The notes beneath the pieces are model-generated. The model saw nothing but the letters and a program-made list of their open reading frames with translations. It was not told the origin of the DNA and searched no databases. A stretch of 64,000 nucleotides of DNA. Origin: DASSUW01 sp963774155 (GTDB lineage Bacteria; Actinomycetota; Thermoleophilia; Solirubrobacterales; Solirubrobacteraceae). The translations under genes were made by a program, and so were the position numbers. The stretch lies in the NCBI GenBank assembly GCA_963774155.1, contig CAVZDW010000003.1, positions 186,001 to 250,000 on the forward strand. Direction: 5' to 3'. Each line of letters starts with the position of its first letter. Position 1 is the stretch's first letter. Of this stretch, positions 43,051 through 52,676 are shown one piece after another.

Positions 43051-44917
43051 GTGCAGAACGCGAACGCCATGCGCCCGGAGGTGAGGGCCGACTACGAGCA
43101 GGCGCGCTCGCGCCTGCGCGGTGACGCCGCCTTCGGGCGGCGTCTCGAGCGCTTCTTCACCGAGCTGCGCGACCCGCTCTTCGCCGTCTACGGCGGCGAC
43201 GCCCGGTTCCCCGCCGCGTGGGAGGCGCTGCTCGACAGGCTCGCCGCGAGCGCCGCGGCGCGCGCGGACGACCTGCGCGCGCTCGACCACGAGCGCGAGA
43301 TCACGCCCGACTGGCTGCAGCGCGAGCAGGCGATCGGGTACGTGGCGTACGCCGACCGCTTCGCCGGCACGCTGTCGGGCGTGCGCGAGCGGCTCCCGTA
43401 CCTGCGGGAGCTCGGCGTCACCTACCTGCACCTGATGCCGCTGCTGCAGAGCCGGCCGGCGCCGAACGACGGCGGCTACGCGGTGGCCGACTACACCGCG
43501 GTCGAGCCGGCGCTCGGCACGATGGACGACCTGCGCGCGCTCGCCGGCGAGCTGCGCGCGAGCGGGATGGCGCTGTGCGTCGACGTCGTCGTCAACCACA
43601 CCGCACGCGAGCACGCCTGGGCGCAGGCGGCGCTGGCCGGCGACGAGGCCGCGCTCGCCTTCTACCGGACGTTCCCCGACCGCACGCGAGCCCGACGCCT
43701 ACGAGCGGACCCTGCCCGAGGTCTTCCCCGACTTCGCGCCCGGCAACTTCACGTGGGAGCCGGAGCTGGAGCGCTGGGTGTGGACGACGTTCAACACGTA
43801 CCAGTGGGACCTCGACCACTCCAACCCGCACGTGTTCGTCGCCATCGCCGAGGTCATCCTCGGCCTCGCCAACGCGGGGGTCGACGTGCTCCGGCTGGAC
43901 GCGGTGCCCTTCCTGTGGAAGCGCCTGGGCACCGACTGCCAGAACCAGCCGGAGGTCCATCAGCTGCTGCAGGCGTTCCGCACGCTGACGCGGATCGCCG
44001 CGCCCGCCGTGGCCTTCAAGGCCGAGGCGATCGTGGCGCCGGGCCAGCTCGTGGCCTATCTCGGGACCGGCCGCCACCAGGGCAAGGAGTGCGACCTCGC
44101 CTACCACAACGTGCTCATGGTGCTGCTGTGGAGCGCGCTCGCGTCGGGCCGCACGGCGCTGCTCGCGAACACGCTGCGCAAGATGCCCGCGGTGCCGCCC
44201 GGCGCCGGCTGGGTGACCTACGTGCGCTGCCACGACGACATCGGCTGGGCCATCACCGAGGAGGACGCGGCCGCGGTCGGCGAGGACGGCTTCCTGCACC
44301 GCCGCTTCCTGGCCGACTTCTACGCCGGCGAGTTCCCCGGCACCTTCGCGCGCGGCGCGCGCTTCCAGGCCAACCCGGCGACCGGCGATGCCCGCACGAG
44401 CGGCACGGCCGCGTCGCTCGCGGGGCTGGAGGCCGCGCTCGAGTCGGGCGACGCGCTGGCCGCCGAACTGGCCATCCGGCGCATCCTCCTGCTCCACGCC
44501 GTCGCCTTCGCCCACGGCGGGCTGCCGCTGCTCTACATGGGCGACGAGCTCGGGCTGCGCAACGACGCCGCCTTCGCCGACGACCCCGCCCATCGCGAGG
44601 ACAACCGCTGGATGCACCGGCCGCCGATGGACTGGGCCGCGGCCGAGCGCCGCCACGACCCGACCTCGGTCGAGGGCCGACTCTGGCACGGGTTGCGAGA
44701 GCTCATGGCCGCCCGGCGCGCGACCCGCGCCGTCCACGCCCAGGGCCGCGGCGAACCGCTGGACACCGGCAACGACCACGTCTTCGGCCTGCGACGCGAG
44801 CACGCCGGAGAGCGGCTGCTCGTCCTCGCGAACTTCTCCGCCGAGCCGCAGTCGGTCACGAGCGACGGCGAGACGATCGTCCTCGAGCCGTACGGCTACG
44901 CCTGGCTGCGGCCGTGA
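43051..44917 (+). CDS. amylosucrase (GH13), frameshifted
   Basis: About 621 residues after dropping an extra C near 43687 (reading FPDRTEPDAYERTLPEVFP). Converts sucrose to alpha-1,4-glucan and fructose. GH13 regions: I DVVVNHT, II VDVLRLDAVPF (nucleophile Asp), III FKAEAIV (acid/base Glu), IV YVRCHDDIGW, the last characteristic of amylosucrases; the N-terminal helical domain (YEQARSRLRGDAAFGRRLERFF) fits too. GTG 43051 has GGGGGAG 5 bases upstream; ATG 43069 is the alternative. As sequenced it is fused in frame to apbE; whether that is real or another indel cannot be decided here. Confidence 0.86.
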
Positions 44918-44966
44918 GGGTCGGGAGCGGCCTCGCCGCCGCGGTCTTGATGACGGCGGAGGCACT

Positions 44967-45152
44967 TCATCGGGCGCCGCCGTCCATGCGCAGCCACTCG
45001 ACCGCGTCAGCGATGCGGCGGAGTCGCGTCTCGGGGGTCCGCGCGGTCTCGACGCGCTGGACGAAGCGGTGCCGCCGGCGGTCCGGCAGGCACTCGAAGT
45101 GATGGAGTGCCGCGGGCGTGGACGCGAGCGCGGCGGCGAAATCGGTCTGCAT
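44967..45152 (-). CDS. short YdeI/OmdA-family protein
   Basis: 61 residues: FAAALASTPAALHHFECLPD, RRRHRFVQRVETARTPETRLRRIADAVEWL. This is the C-terminal YdeI/bacteriocin-protection (OmdA) motif, in which members have 60-200 residues; this copy has only that motif. Function unclear, linked in the family to stress or bacteriocin resistance. ATG 45152; divergent from the FAD protein gene with about 50 bases between. Confidence 0.8.
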   Translation of the reverse strand: MQTDFAAALASTPAALHHFECLPDRRRHRFVQRVETARTPETRLRRIADAVEWLRMDGGAR

Positions 45153-45203
45153 GCTCCTAAGACCTCACGCGCGCCCGTAACTCATCGGCATGCTTAGGCC
45201 CAC

Positions 45204-46508
45204 ATGAGCGGATCGCCTCCCCGCATCGTCGTCGTCGGCGCCGGCTTCGCCGGAACCGCGGTCACGGTGGCCCTCCTGCGCCGCGACCACGCGGCGGTGA
45301 CGCTCGTCGAGCGGTCGGGCTCCTACGGGCGCGGCATCGCGTACGCGACGCCCGACCCGCAGCATCTGCTCAACGTCCCCGTCGGCAGCATGAGCGCGCT
45401 GGCCGACGAGCCTCGGCACCTGCTCGAATGGACGCAGCGGCGCGGACTCGGCTTCGGGGCCGGGGACTACCTGCCGCGCGACGTCTACGGCGCCTACCTG
45501 GAGGAGCTGCTGGCGACCGCGGACGGCGGCCGGGTCGAGCGCGTGGCGGAGGAGGCGGTGCGCCTGGACGGCGACGCGGTGGTCACGGCCACCGGCCGCC
45601 GCCTCGAGGCCGACGCGGTCGTGCTCGCCGCCGGCACCAGCCCGCCCGTCGACTTCGGCCGGCTCGCCGCGCTCGCTGGCCATCCCGGCTACATCGCCGA
45701 CCCGTGGGACCACGACGCCGTGCGCGCGCTGGCAGCCAAGGGCAGCGTCCTCATCGTCGGCACCGGCCTGACGATGATCGACGTCGCGCTGTCGCTCACC
45801 GCCGGCGACGACGGGCCGCGGCTGCACGCGGTCTCCACCCACGGCGAGCTGCCGCGCCGGCACCGCGACGACGCCCCCGACCCCGGCGAGCCGGCGGTCC
45901 AGCCCGGCGACTTCGACACCGCCGACGCGCTCGTCGCCCACGTCGAGCGGCGCGCGTGCGAGGCCGCCGACTGGCGGCTCGTGATCGACTCGCTGCGCCC
46001 CGTCACCCAGGAGCTCTGGCGCCGGCTCCCGGCCGCCGAGAAGGCGGCGTTCGTCGCCCGCCACTCCCGCCGCTGGGAGGTCCACCGCAGCCGCATCGCT
46101 CCCTCGATCCACGCGCGCGTGAGCGCGCTGCGCGACGCCGGTCGGCTGAGCGTCAGCGCCGGCACGGTGGCCGAGGCCCGGCCGGACGGCGACCGGCTCG
46201 CGCTCCGCATCGGCGACGAGGCCATGGTCGTGGACGCCGTCGTCAACGCCACCGGCCCCGCCTGGGACTGCCGCCTCGCCGACAACCCGCTGCTCCGGCA
46301 GCTCCTCGCCGACGGCGTGGCCGCTCCGGGTCCGGTCGGGCTCGGGCTGGCCACGGCCGGCGACGGCGCGCTGATCGACGGCGACGGCCGTCCCTCCGAG
46401 CGTCTCTTCACGCTCGGCGCCCTGCGCCGCGGCGAGCTGTGGGAGACGATCGCCGTGCCCGAGCTGCGCACCCAGGCGGCCGAGCTGGCCGCCCGCCTGA
46501 CACGCTGA
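45204..46508 (+). CDS. FAD/NAD(P)-binding oxidoreductase
   Basis: 434 residues of the FAD-NAD(P)-binding family (hydroxyacylglutathione/HpnO-like, Pfam NAD_binding_9). RIVVVGAGFAGTAVTVALLR (GAGFAG at ~12-17), GRGIAYATPDPQHLLNVP, and GSVLIVGTGLTMIDVALSL for NADPH. Members often act on lysine/ornithine-type amines or as putative monooxygenases; the substrate is unknown. ATG 45204. Ends 5 bases from the convergent peptidase gene. Confidence 0.87.
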   Translation: MSGSPPRIVVVGAGFAGTAVTVALLRRDHAAVTLVERSGSYGRGIAYATPDPQHLLNVPVGSMSALADEPRHLLEWTQRRGLGFGAGDYLPRDVYGAYLEELLATADGGRVERVAEEAVRLDGDAVVTATGRRLEADAVVLAAGTSPPVDFGRLAALAGHPGYIADPWDHDAVRALAAKGSVLIVGTGLTMIDVALSLTAGDDGPRLHAVSTHGELPRRHRDDAPDPGEPAVQPGDFDTADALVAHVERRACEAADWRLVIDSLRPVTQELWRRLPAAEKAAFVARHSRRWEVHRSRIAPSIHARVSALRDAGRLSVSAGTVAEARPDGDRLALRIGDEAMVVDAVVNATGPAWDCRLADNPLLRQLLADGVAAPGPVGLGLATAGDGALIDGDGRPSERLFTLGALRRGELWETIAVPELRTQAAELAARLTR

Positions 46509-46513
46509 GGCGC

Positions 46514-49200
46514 CTACGCGCCGAGGCGGACCCGGTCGGTCCGCCGCAGGGCTCCGGCCTTCGAGGCGAGCGCGACATCGGCCGTCGCCCGGCCCGTGCC
46601 GCCGAGCGTGCGGGCGGCGCGCAGCGTGACGGTGCGCGGCACGCCCGGCTGCAGCTCGACCTTGATCGCGCGCAGGCCCACCTTGGAGCCGCGGCGCTTC
46701 AGCGTGCCCGACAGCCTCACCGTCGCCCGCACGCGGCTCGTGAGCGCGAGCTTGAGGGGGCCCCGCTTGCGCACGCCGAGCTTCGGCAGCTTCCCCAGCA
46801 CGGTGTAGGGCCAGCGCGAAGCCTGGGCGTTGCCGGCAGCGTCGGTCGCGGTGCCCGTGAGCTCGTGGGCCCCGGCCGTCGCCGTCGCGACCCGGGCCGC
46901 CGGCGGGCAGGTCGCCACGCCGGAGCCGCCGTCGGCGCACGCGTATCGCGCGGTGACGACCTCGCCGCGCGCGAACACGGTCGCGCTCGGGGCCGTCAGC
47001 GTCAGCGACGGGGCGACGGTGTCGACCTGCACCGTCACGGACTTCTCCGCCTCGACGTTGCCGGCCGCGTCGGTCGCGGAGAAGCGCACCGTGGTCGCGC
47101 CGTCCGACCCGAGATCGAGCGAGGTGGTGGCGGCCTTGACGGTCACCGGGGCGGACACGACGGCGCCCGTCGTCGAGTAGGTGAGGCTCGCCACGCCGGT
47201 GCCGTCCCCGTCGTCGCCGGTCAGGGTCACGCGGTTCGAGCGCGTCCAGCCCGTGGGAGGGCTCGCCGTGGTCGCCGGCGCGCTCTCGTCGGTGAGGCCC
47301 GACGCCCGCGCCGCGGTCGCGCCGCCGGCGATCGGGAGCTGGATCCGGCTCAGCTTCGTGTCGACCGTGATCTGCGCTCCCGGCGTGCCGGCGACCCCGA
47401 ACAGGTTCCCGACGATCACGACCCCGATCTGGTGGCCCGCCGCGAACGTGTGCTCCGTCGGCTGCGTCGGGATCGAGAAGGCGTACGACTGGTCGAGCGC
47501 CAGCGGCGAGGCGACGCGCAGCGAGCTGCGGTTGGACGAGTCGAGGATGCCGCGCGTGACGCGCCATTGCGTGACGGTCTGCAGCGGCTTGGTGACCTCG
47601 CGCCAGCACCGCCGGTCGAGCCCGCCCTCCGGACCGATGCACGTGGTCGCGGTCGCCGTCTGGGTGCCGTCGCTGTTCCGCGTCACCTGGGTGAACGGCG
47701 CCGGCCCGTAGTCCACGAGGATCGCCCCGAGGTTGCTCTGCGTCGTGTTCAGCGACGCCTGCAGCTCGACGACGGCGCGGCCGGAGAGCCGCAGGTCGCG
47801 CATCAGCGGGCGCGAGAGGAACACGCGGCGGTTGGCCTGCGAGCCGCTCGGCGTGTTGATGGCGTTCGGCTCCACCGACCCCGGGACCACGTTGCGCGAG
47901 CCCCGTCGACGATGTTCGTGAACGACACGCGGTCGACCGGCCCGCCGCTGACGCCGCGCAGGACGCCGGCCTCGGCCTGCGACGGTGCCGCGCAGGAACA
48001 CGGGGACGTCGGCCGTGCCGGGGATCGGCCACGATGGCGTACTCGCGCCACACGTCCTTCTCGTCCTCGATCGTCACCGCCGGCTCGTCCTCGATGCCGT
48101 TGTCGACGCCGTAGAGCCAGTGGTCGAACCAGCGGTGCAGGGTGTCGATCCAGGCCGCGCGGCGCGAGTCGAACGGATCGGTGTGGCCCGAGCGCAGGAG
48201 CCACAGCTTGCGCGGCACGCCGGTCGCCTCCAGTCCGTTCCACCACCACCAGAGGTGGTCCATGCGGACGTTGTCGTCCTGGATGCCGTGGACCGCGAAG
48301 ACGGCGGCCTTGACGTTGCCGACGTCCTCGAGGTAGTTCCGCTCGTCCCAGAACGCGTTGTAGTCACCGGTCTCGTCGCCGTCCCAGGCGTTGAAGTCGG
48401 CGTTGACGGGCGCGCAGACCGCGCGCCGGTCGGGGAGGTTGAGGCCGGGCCGCGCCGTCGGGGTGTAGGTGACCGCGCCGTTGAGCTGGGCGGGGTAGTT
48501 GGTGTTCTGGCGGATGCCGCCCGAGCGCGAGTACGCGTACCAGTCCGAGATGGCGGCGATCGGGACGATGGTCTTGAGCCCGTCCACCCCGGTGGCGGCC
48601 ACGCCGTTGGCCAGCGTGCCGTCGTAGGACTTGCCGATCATCGCCGAGCTGCCGTTGTGCCACGTCGCGAGCTTCTGGACGCCGTTCTTGTCGTAGCCCG
48701 GCACGCGCCCGTTGAGCCAGTCGATCACCGACTTCTCCCCCGCGATGTCCCCCGCGCCGCCATGGTGCGGGCAGCCGTCGGTGGTGATGCCCGTGCCGTT
48801 CATCTGCGCGAGCACGTACGCGTAGCCGCGCGGGAGGAAGTAGTTGTCGACGAACATCGGCCAGAGGTCGTTGACGCCGTCGCCGTCGACGTCGCCCAGG
48901 CACTCGGTCTCGTTGCCCGCGACAGAGCGTCGTGAAGTACGGGCCGGGGTCGACGATCGCCGGCATCCGGTTCGCCGGGCCGGACTCCTGCGGGCGGATG
49001 ATGTCGATCGTGATCCGGTCGGCGACGCCGTTGCGGTCCTGGTCGATGCCCGGCTGCGGGATGAAGATCCGCTCGCGGACCGCCTGCGCGTAGTCGTAGA
49101 CCGGGGCGGTCCTGCCGTCGGCGCCCAACGGCGGGGCGGCGGCGGCCGCCGGCGACGCGAAGGCCAGCACGATGAGGACCGCCAGAGCTCCCTGCCGCAT
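46514..49200 (-). pseudogene. secreted Xaa-Pro dipeptidyl-peptidase (S15), four indels
   Basis: About 895 residues when repaired. ATG 49200, signal peptide ALAVLIVLAFASPAAAAAP. S15 alpha/beta hydrolase: oxyanion/loop PRGYAYVLAQMNGTG, nucleophile in MIGKSYDGTLANG, catalytic His in LLRSGHTDPFDS; C-terminal galactose-binding-like PepX_C domain, then chitobiase/Ig-like repeats (VTLTGDDGDGTGVASLTYST, APSATVFARGEVVTARYACADGGSG) and a basic beta tail. Indels: ~48924, ~48021, ~47977 (extra bases) and ~47902 (one missing in a C-run); corrections read TTLVAGNETECL, ADPGTADVPVFL, VAEAGVLRGVSG, DGGSRNVVPGS. Removes Xaa-Pro dipeptides or hydrolyses esters outside the cell. Error is more likely than decay. 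Confidence 0.8.
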
Positions 49201-49252
49201 CGTCGCAGTGTCCGCTGGAATGCGGCGAAACCCAATCGGATATACGCCGACG

Positions 49253-49271
49253 TTAGGCTAACCTAACTCGA
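49253..49271 (+). promoter_or_regulatory. DtxR/IdeR-type iron box before SIP gene
   Basis: TTAGGCTAACCTAACTCGA, nearly the full consensus (TTAGGTTAGGCTAACCTAA class), ending just before the ATG at 49272. The best of the three iron boxes in the window. Confidence 0.85.
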
Positions 49272-50042
49272 ATGCCAGACCGCCCCGTGCGCAGCCCGCG
49301 CAGCACCCGCGTGATCGAGACCGAGCCGCTCACTCCGTCGATGATCAGGGTCGTGCTGGGCGGCGAAGGGCTCGAGGGCTTCGACGCCGGTGCGTTCAGC
49401 GATCACTACGTCAAGCTCAAGATCACGCCGCCCGGCGAGTCCGAGACCCGCACCCGCACGTACACGGTGCGCGACTGGGACGCCGAGCGCCGGCGCCTGA
49501 CCATCGACTTCGTCCACCACGGCGACATCGGCGTCGCCGGGCCGTGGGCCGCCGGCGCCCGGCCGGGAGACGAGCTCCTGCTGGTCGGCCCCGGAGGCGC
49601 CTACACGCCCGATCCCGGCGCCGACTGGCACCTGATGGTCGGCGACGAGGCGGTGATCCCGGCGATCGCCGCCTCGCTCGCGCGCGTGCCCGCGGGCGTG
49701 CCCGTGCACGTGTTGCTCGAGGTCGAGGGCCCCGAGGAGGAGCAGCCGCTCGCGACGCCCGGCGACCTCCACCTCACGTGGCTGCACCGCAACGGCGACG
49801 AGGACGCCCTGCCCGCGGCCGTCGCCGCCCTCGACTTCCCGGCCGGCGCCGTGCACGCGTTCGTCCACGGCGAGGCGAGCGCCGTCCGTGCCATCCGCCG
49901 CCACCTGCTCGTCGATCGCGGCGTCCCGCGCGAGGCACTCTCGATCTCCGGCTACTGGAAGCGCGACCGGACCGAGGAGGGCTGGCGCGAGGACAAGGCC
50001 GACTGGAACCGCCAGGTCGAGCTCGACGCGTCCGGCCGCTGA
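49272..50042 (+). CDS. siderophore-interacting protein (ferric reductase)
   Basis: 256 residues. FAD_binding_9 domain (TRVIETEPLTPSMIRVVLGG, VKLKITPPGESETRTRTYTV, the RxYTxR flavin motif) and SIP domain ending in SGYWKRDRTEEGWREDKADW, the family signature. Reduces Fe(III)-siderophore with NAD(P)H to release iron in the cytoplasm, like ViuB/YqjH. ATG 49272 is directly after the iron box, so the box overlaps the ribosome-binding region and promoter: repression at high iron. Confidence 0.95.
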   Translation: MPDRPVRSPRSTRVIETEPLTPSMIRVVLGGEGLEGFDAGAFSDHYVKLKITPPGESETRTRTYTVRDWDAERRRLTIDFVHHGDIGVAGPWAAGARPGDELLLVGPGGAYTPDPGADWHLMVGDEAVIPAIAASLARVPAGVPVHVLLEVEGPEEEQPLATPGDLHLTWLHRNGDEDALPAAVAALDFPAGAVHAFVHGEASAVRAIRRHLLVDRGVPREALSISGYWKRDRTEEGWREDKADWNRQVELDASGR

Positions 50043-50044
50043 GG

Positions 50045-50064
50045 GACAACGTCAACTGCGGCTG
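50045..50064 (+). repeat. 20-base repeat, copy 2
   Basis: GACAACGTCAACTGCGGCTG, identical to 25590-25609. Here AACGTCA and TGACGTT (50049-50070) also form a small hairpin between the convergent stops of the SIP and small membrane protein genes. Confidence 0.7.
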
Positions 50065-50067
50065 ACG

Positions 50068-50247
50068 TTACGGGGCCTTCTCCCGCTTCTTCGATCGGGG
50101 TTTCCGCTCGGCCGATGACCAGCGGGGCCACGGGGCGTCGGGGTGGTCCTCGCCGTCGTCGTCGCCGAGCATCCGGCTCACGCCGGCGATGACGCCGAGG
50201 GCGAGGAGGACGACCAGTGCGATGAGCGCGGCGTCGAGGAGGGTCAT
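50068..50247 (-). CDS. 59-residue membrane protein with charged tail
   Basis: ATG 50247 to TAA 50068. Product: TLLDAALIALVVLLALGVIAG (one helix), then an acidic patch GDDDGED and a basic tail KPRSKKREKAP. Codon third positions are G/C-rich as in real genes here, and it fills an otherwise empty strand between SIP and the histidine kinase, downstream of no other gene. Function unknown. Confidence 0.6.
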   Translation of the reverse strand: MTLLDAALIALVVLLALGVIAGVSRMLGDDDGEDHPDAPWPRWSSAERKPRSKKREKAP

Positions 50248-50337
50248 GACGAGCAGACTGCTCCCGCCGAGCCGCGCCTACGATCGGCCGGGACGGCGGT
50301 TGGCAGGCGGAGTGCCGCCTCCCCCGATCGGCTGAGG

Positions 50338-51480
50338 TCAGCGCGGGAGGACGACCGTGACGGTCGTGCCGCCACCGCTCTCGACGCTGATGTCGCCGCC
50401 GACCGCGCGCACGCGCTCGCTCGCCACCGCCAGGCCGATGTGCCCCTCGTCCAGCGCCCGTTCGAGCCGCCCCTGCGGCAGGCCGACCCCGTCGTCGGCC
50501 ACGGTCAGCCGGATGGCGCGCGGCTCGGCGGTCAGCGCCACCGTGACCTTCGACGCGCCCGCGTGCGTGGCGGCGTTGGAGATCAGCTCGCGGACCGTCG
50601 CGTACACGAGATCGTCGTGGACGCCGACGGCCTCGTCCTCGACGGTCACGTCCGCGCTGAAGCCGCCGCGCCGCTCGGCGCTCGCGGCGATGTTCTGCAG
50701 CGCCGAGGCCAGGCCGCCGCGCTCGAGCCCGAGCGGGTGCATCGCGACGATCTCGCGGCGCAGCTGGGCGCTCGTCTCGTCGAGCGCGTGGCGCGCCCGG
50801 TCCGCCGCGCCCGGCACGCCGCGCTCGGCGTCGGCCACCTCCTGGCGGGCCACCAGCACGTTCTGGATCGCCTCGTCATGCAGGGTCTCGGCGAGCCGGC
50901 GGCGCTCGCGAGCCTCGGCGTCGAGCGACTGCCGGACGAGCCGGCGGCGCGCCTCGGCGAGCGCCGCGAGGCTCCGCGCGCGACGCCCCAGCAGCGCCGA
51001 GAGCATCACCGCCCCGGCGCCCACCCACAGGAGCGCGAGGCTCTGCTCGGCGACGAAGTCCAGGTCTTCCGGCACGCTGGTCTGCGGATGCGGCACGGCC
51101 ACGAGCAGGTAGGCGGTCAGCGCGATGCCGAGCCAGGTGGCGGTCAGGCCCGGCGAGAGCCAGACCGCCGCGGCGAGCGGGAGCACGTAGAAGGCGAAGC
51201 GCAGCCCGGATTCGGCGCCGCCGGAGACGTAGACGAGCGCCGTGATCGACACGAGATCGGCGACGGCCTGCGCCGCCGGCGGCACGCGCCGGAGGCCGAG
51301 CAGGCTGACCGCCAGCATGATGATCGCGTAGGCGGCGAACAGCGCGAGGACGAGGGCGAACGCCGTGCTGTCGCGATCCGGGACGTCGACGACGAGCGCG
51401 ATCGGCACGAGCGCGAGCCGCAGCAGCGCAACGCCGCGGTTCGTCGCGGAAGCCTCCGGTCCCCCGAAGGCCGCGCTCAC
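50338..51480 (-). CDS. NarL-type sensor histidine kinase
   Basis: 380 residues. Five to six N-terminal helices (residues ~15-165, e.g. FALVLALFAAYAIIMLAVSL) form a membrane sensor; then HisKA_3 with phospho-acceptor in RRLAETLHDEAIQNVL and a HATPase domain (N-box ELISNAATHA, G-box VADDGVGLPQG, HIGLAVASERVRAVGG). GTG 51480 overlaps the response regulator stop by 4 bases, so the pair is co-translated. Signal unknown. Confidence 0.93.
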   Translation of the reverse strand: MSAAFGGPEASATNRGVALLRLALVPIALVVDVPDRDSTAFALVLALFAAYAIIMLAVSLLGLRRVPPAAQAVADLVSITALVYVSGGAESGLRFAFYVLPLAAAVWLSPGLTATWLGIALTAYLLVAVPHPQTSVPEDLDFVAEQSLALLWVGAGAVMLSALLGRRARSLAALAEARRRLVRQSLDAEARERRRLAETLHDEAIQNVLVARQEVADAERGVPGAADRARHALDETSAQLRREIVAMHPLGLERGGLASALQNIAASAERRGGFSADVTVEDEAVGVHDDLVYATVRELISNAATHAGASKVTVALTAEPRAIRLTVADDGVGLPQGRLERALDEGHIGLAVASERVRAVGGDISVESGGGTTVTVVLPR

Positions 51481-52121
51481 TCCAGAAGGCCCCGTCGCAT
51501 CGCCTCCGCGACGCTCGCGGCCCGATCGGACACCCCCAGCTTCTCGTACAGGTGCCCGAGGTGGGTCTTGACCGTCGCCGTGGAGAGATAGAGGCGGCGG
51601 CCGATCTCCGGCGCGCTCAGCCCCTCGGCGATCAGCCGCAGGATCTCCGTCTCGCGCGGGGTGAGCACGGGGCGCGTGTCGGCGACGCCGCGCGTGCGGA
51701 CCTCCTCCAGCAGCCCGCTCTGCAGGGCCGGGTCGAGGACGGTCTCGCCGCGGGCGATGGCCGCGACGGCGTCGCAGACCTCGGTGCGGTCCGCGCTCTT
51801 GGCCAGGTAGCCGGCGGCGCCGCCGGAGACGGCCTCGAAGACCAGCGGACCGTCGGTGGCCGCCGAGAGCATGAGGATGCGCGTGGGGAGCCCGTCGCGG
51901 CGGACGGCGTTGAGGACCTCGAGCCCGGAGAGCTCGGGCAGCCGAACGTCGACCACGGCCACGGTGGGCGTGAGCTCCCGGATGCGCTCGAGCGCCTCGC
52001 GCCCGTCGGCCGCCTCGCCGACGAGCTCCAGGTCCGGCCGGGCCGCCACCGCGCGGGCGATCCCGTCGCGGAACAGCGGGTGGTCGTCGGCCACGAGGAC
52101 GGTCACGCGGGACGGGGCCAT
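51477..52121 (-). CDS. NarL/LuxR-family response regulator
   Basis: 214 residues. Receiver domain (VLVADDHPLFRDGI; phospho-acceptor Asp58 in VAVVDVRLPE; Lys in AAGYLAKSADR) and a C-terminal LuxR HTH (LTPRETEILRLIAEGLSAPEI, STATVKTHLGHLYEKLGV). ATG 52121, first gene of the two-gene operon. Divergent from a small membrane protein gene (123-base spacer), a possible target. Confidence 0.94.
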   Translation of the reverse strand: MAPSRVTVLVADDHPLFRDGIARAVAARPDLELVGEAADGREALERIRELTPTVAVVDVRLPELSGLEVLNAVRRDGLPTRILMLSAATDGPLVFEAVSGGAAGYLAKSADRTEVCDAVAAIARGETVLDPALQSGLLEEVRTRGVADTRPVLTPRETEILRLIAEGLSAPEIGRRLYLSTATVKTHLGHLYEKLGVSDRAASVAEAMRRGLLE

Positions 52122-52244
52122 CAGCCGATCGTACGAGCCTCGGGTCCTCCGCGCACCGACGCGGGCGACCGATGGGCAGCGGGCCGGATTCCGGCGATCG
52201 TGCAGTCAGTGCTCATTCACCGTCACAACCGCAAGGAGGACATC

Positions 52245-52625
52245 ATGCGTACTCGCTTTGCCGGCTATCTCGCCATGGGTGTCGTTTCGGCGTTCCTGAT
52301 CATCGCAAGCTACGCCTTCGTGGCCAGCACCTTCTGGTGGATCGCCCTCATCGGCGGCATCGTGCTCGCCGTGCTGGCGGTCGCCGAGGTCGGCGTCTCG
52401 CGCCGCATGCCCGCGCTCGCGGCTCCGGCCGCGCTCAACGGCGTGCTCGGCATCGTCATGGCCATCATCGCCGTCGCCGCGTCGGAGGCCACCACGGCCG
52501 ACTGGGGCTTCGGCCTCGCGATCGCCACTGCAGCGCTCTCCGTCATCGGCCTCACCGGGCATGAGCTTCTCGCCGAGCGAGAGGTGGAGCAGCGCCACGG
52601 CCCGGGAGTTCCCGCCGTCTCCTGA
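52245..52625 (+). CDS. four-helix integral membrane protein
   Basis: 126 residues, four transmembrane helices (VSAFLIIASYAFVAST, WWIALIGGIVLAVLAVAEVG, LNGVLGIVMAIIAVAASEAT, GFGLAIATAALSVIGLTGHE). No family recognised. ATG 52245 has AAGGAGGA 5 bases upstream. Divergent from the two-component operon and followed by a perfect terminator hairpin. Confidence 0.8.
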   Translation: MRTRFAGYLAMGVVSAFLIIASYAFVASTFWWIALIGGIVLAVLAVAEVGVSRRMPALAAPAALNGVLGIVMAIIAVAASEATTADWGFGLAIATAALSVIGLTGHELLAEREVEQRHGPGVPAVS

Positions 52626-52641
52626 GCCGATCCTGTTCGCC

Positions 52642-52669
52642 CGCGGGCCGGTCTGTCGACCGGCCCGCG
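52642..52669. terminator. perfect 12-bp terminator hairpin
   Basis: CGCGGGCCGGTC, loop TGTC, GACCGGCCCGCG, between the convergent membrane protein and haemoglobin genes. Symmetric, so it can serve both strands; no T-run, as usual at this GC content. Confidence 0.8.
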
Positions 52670-52676
52670 TCGGCGT

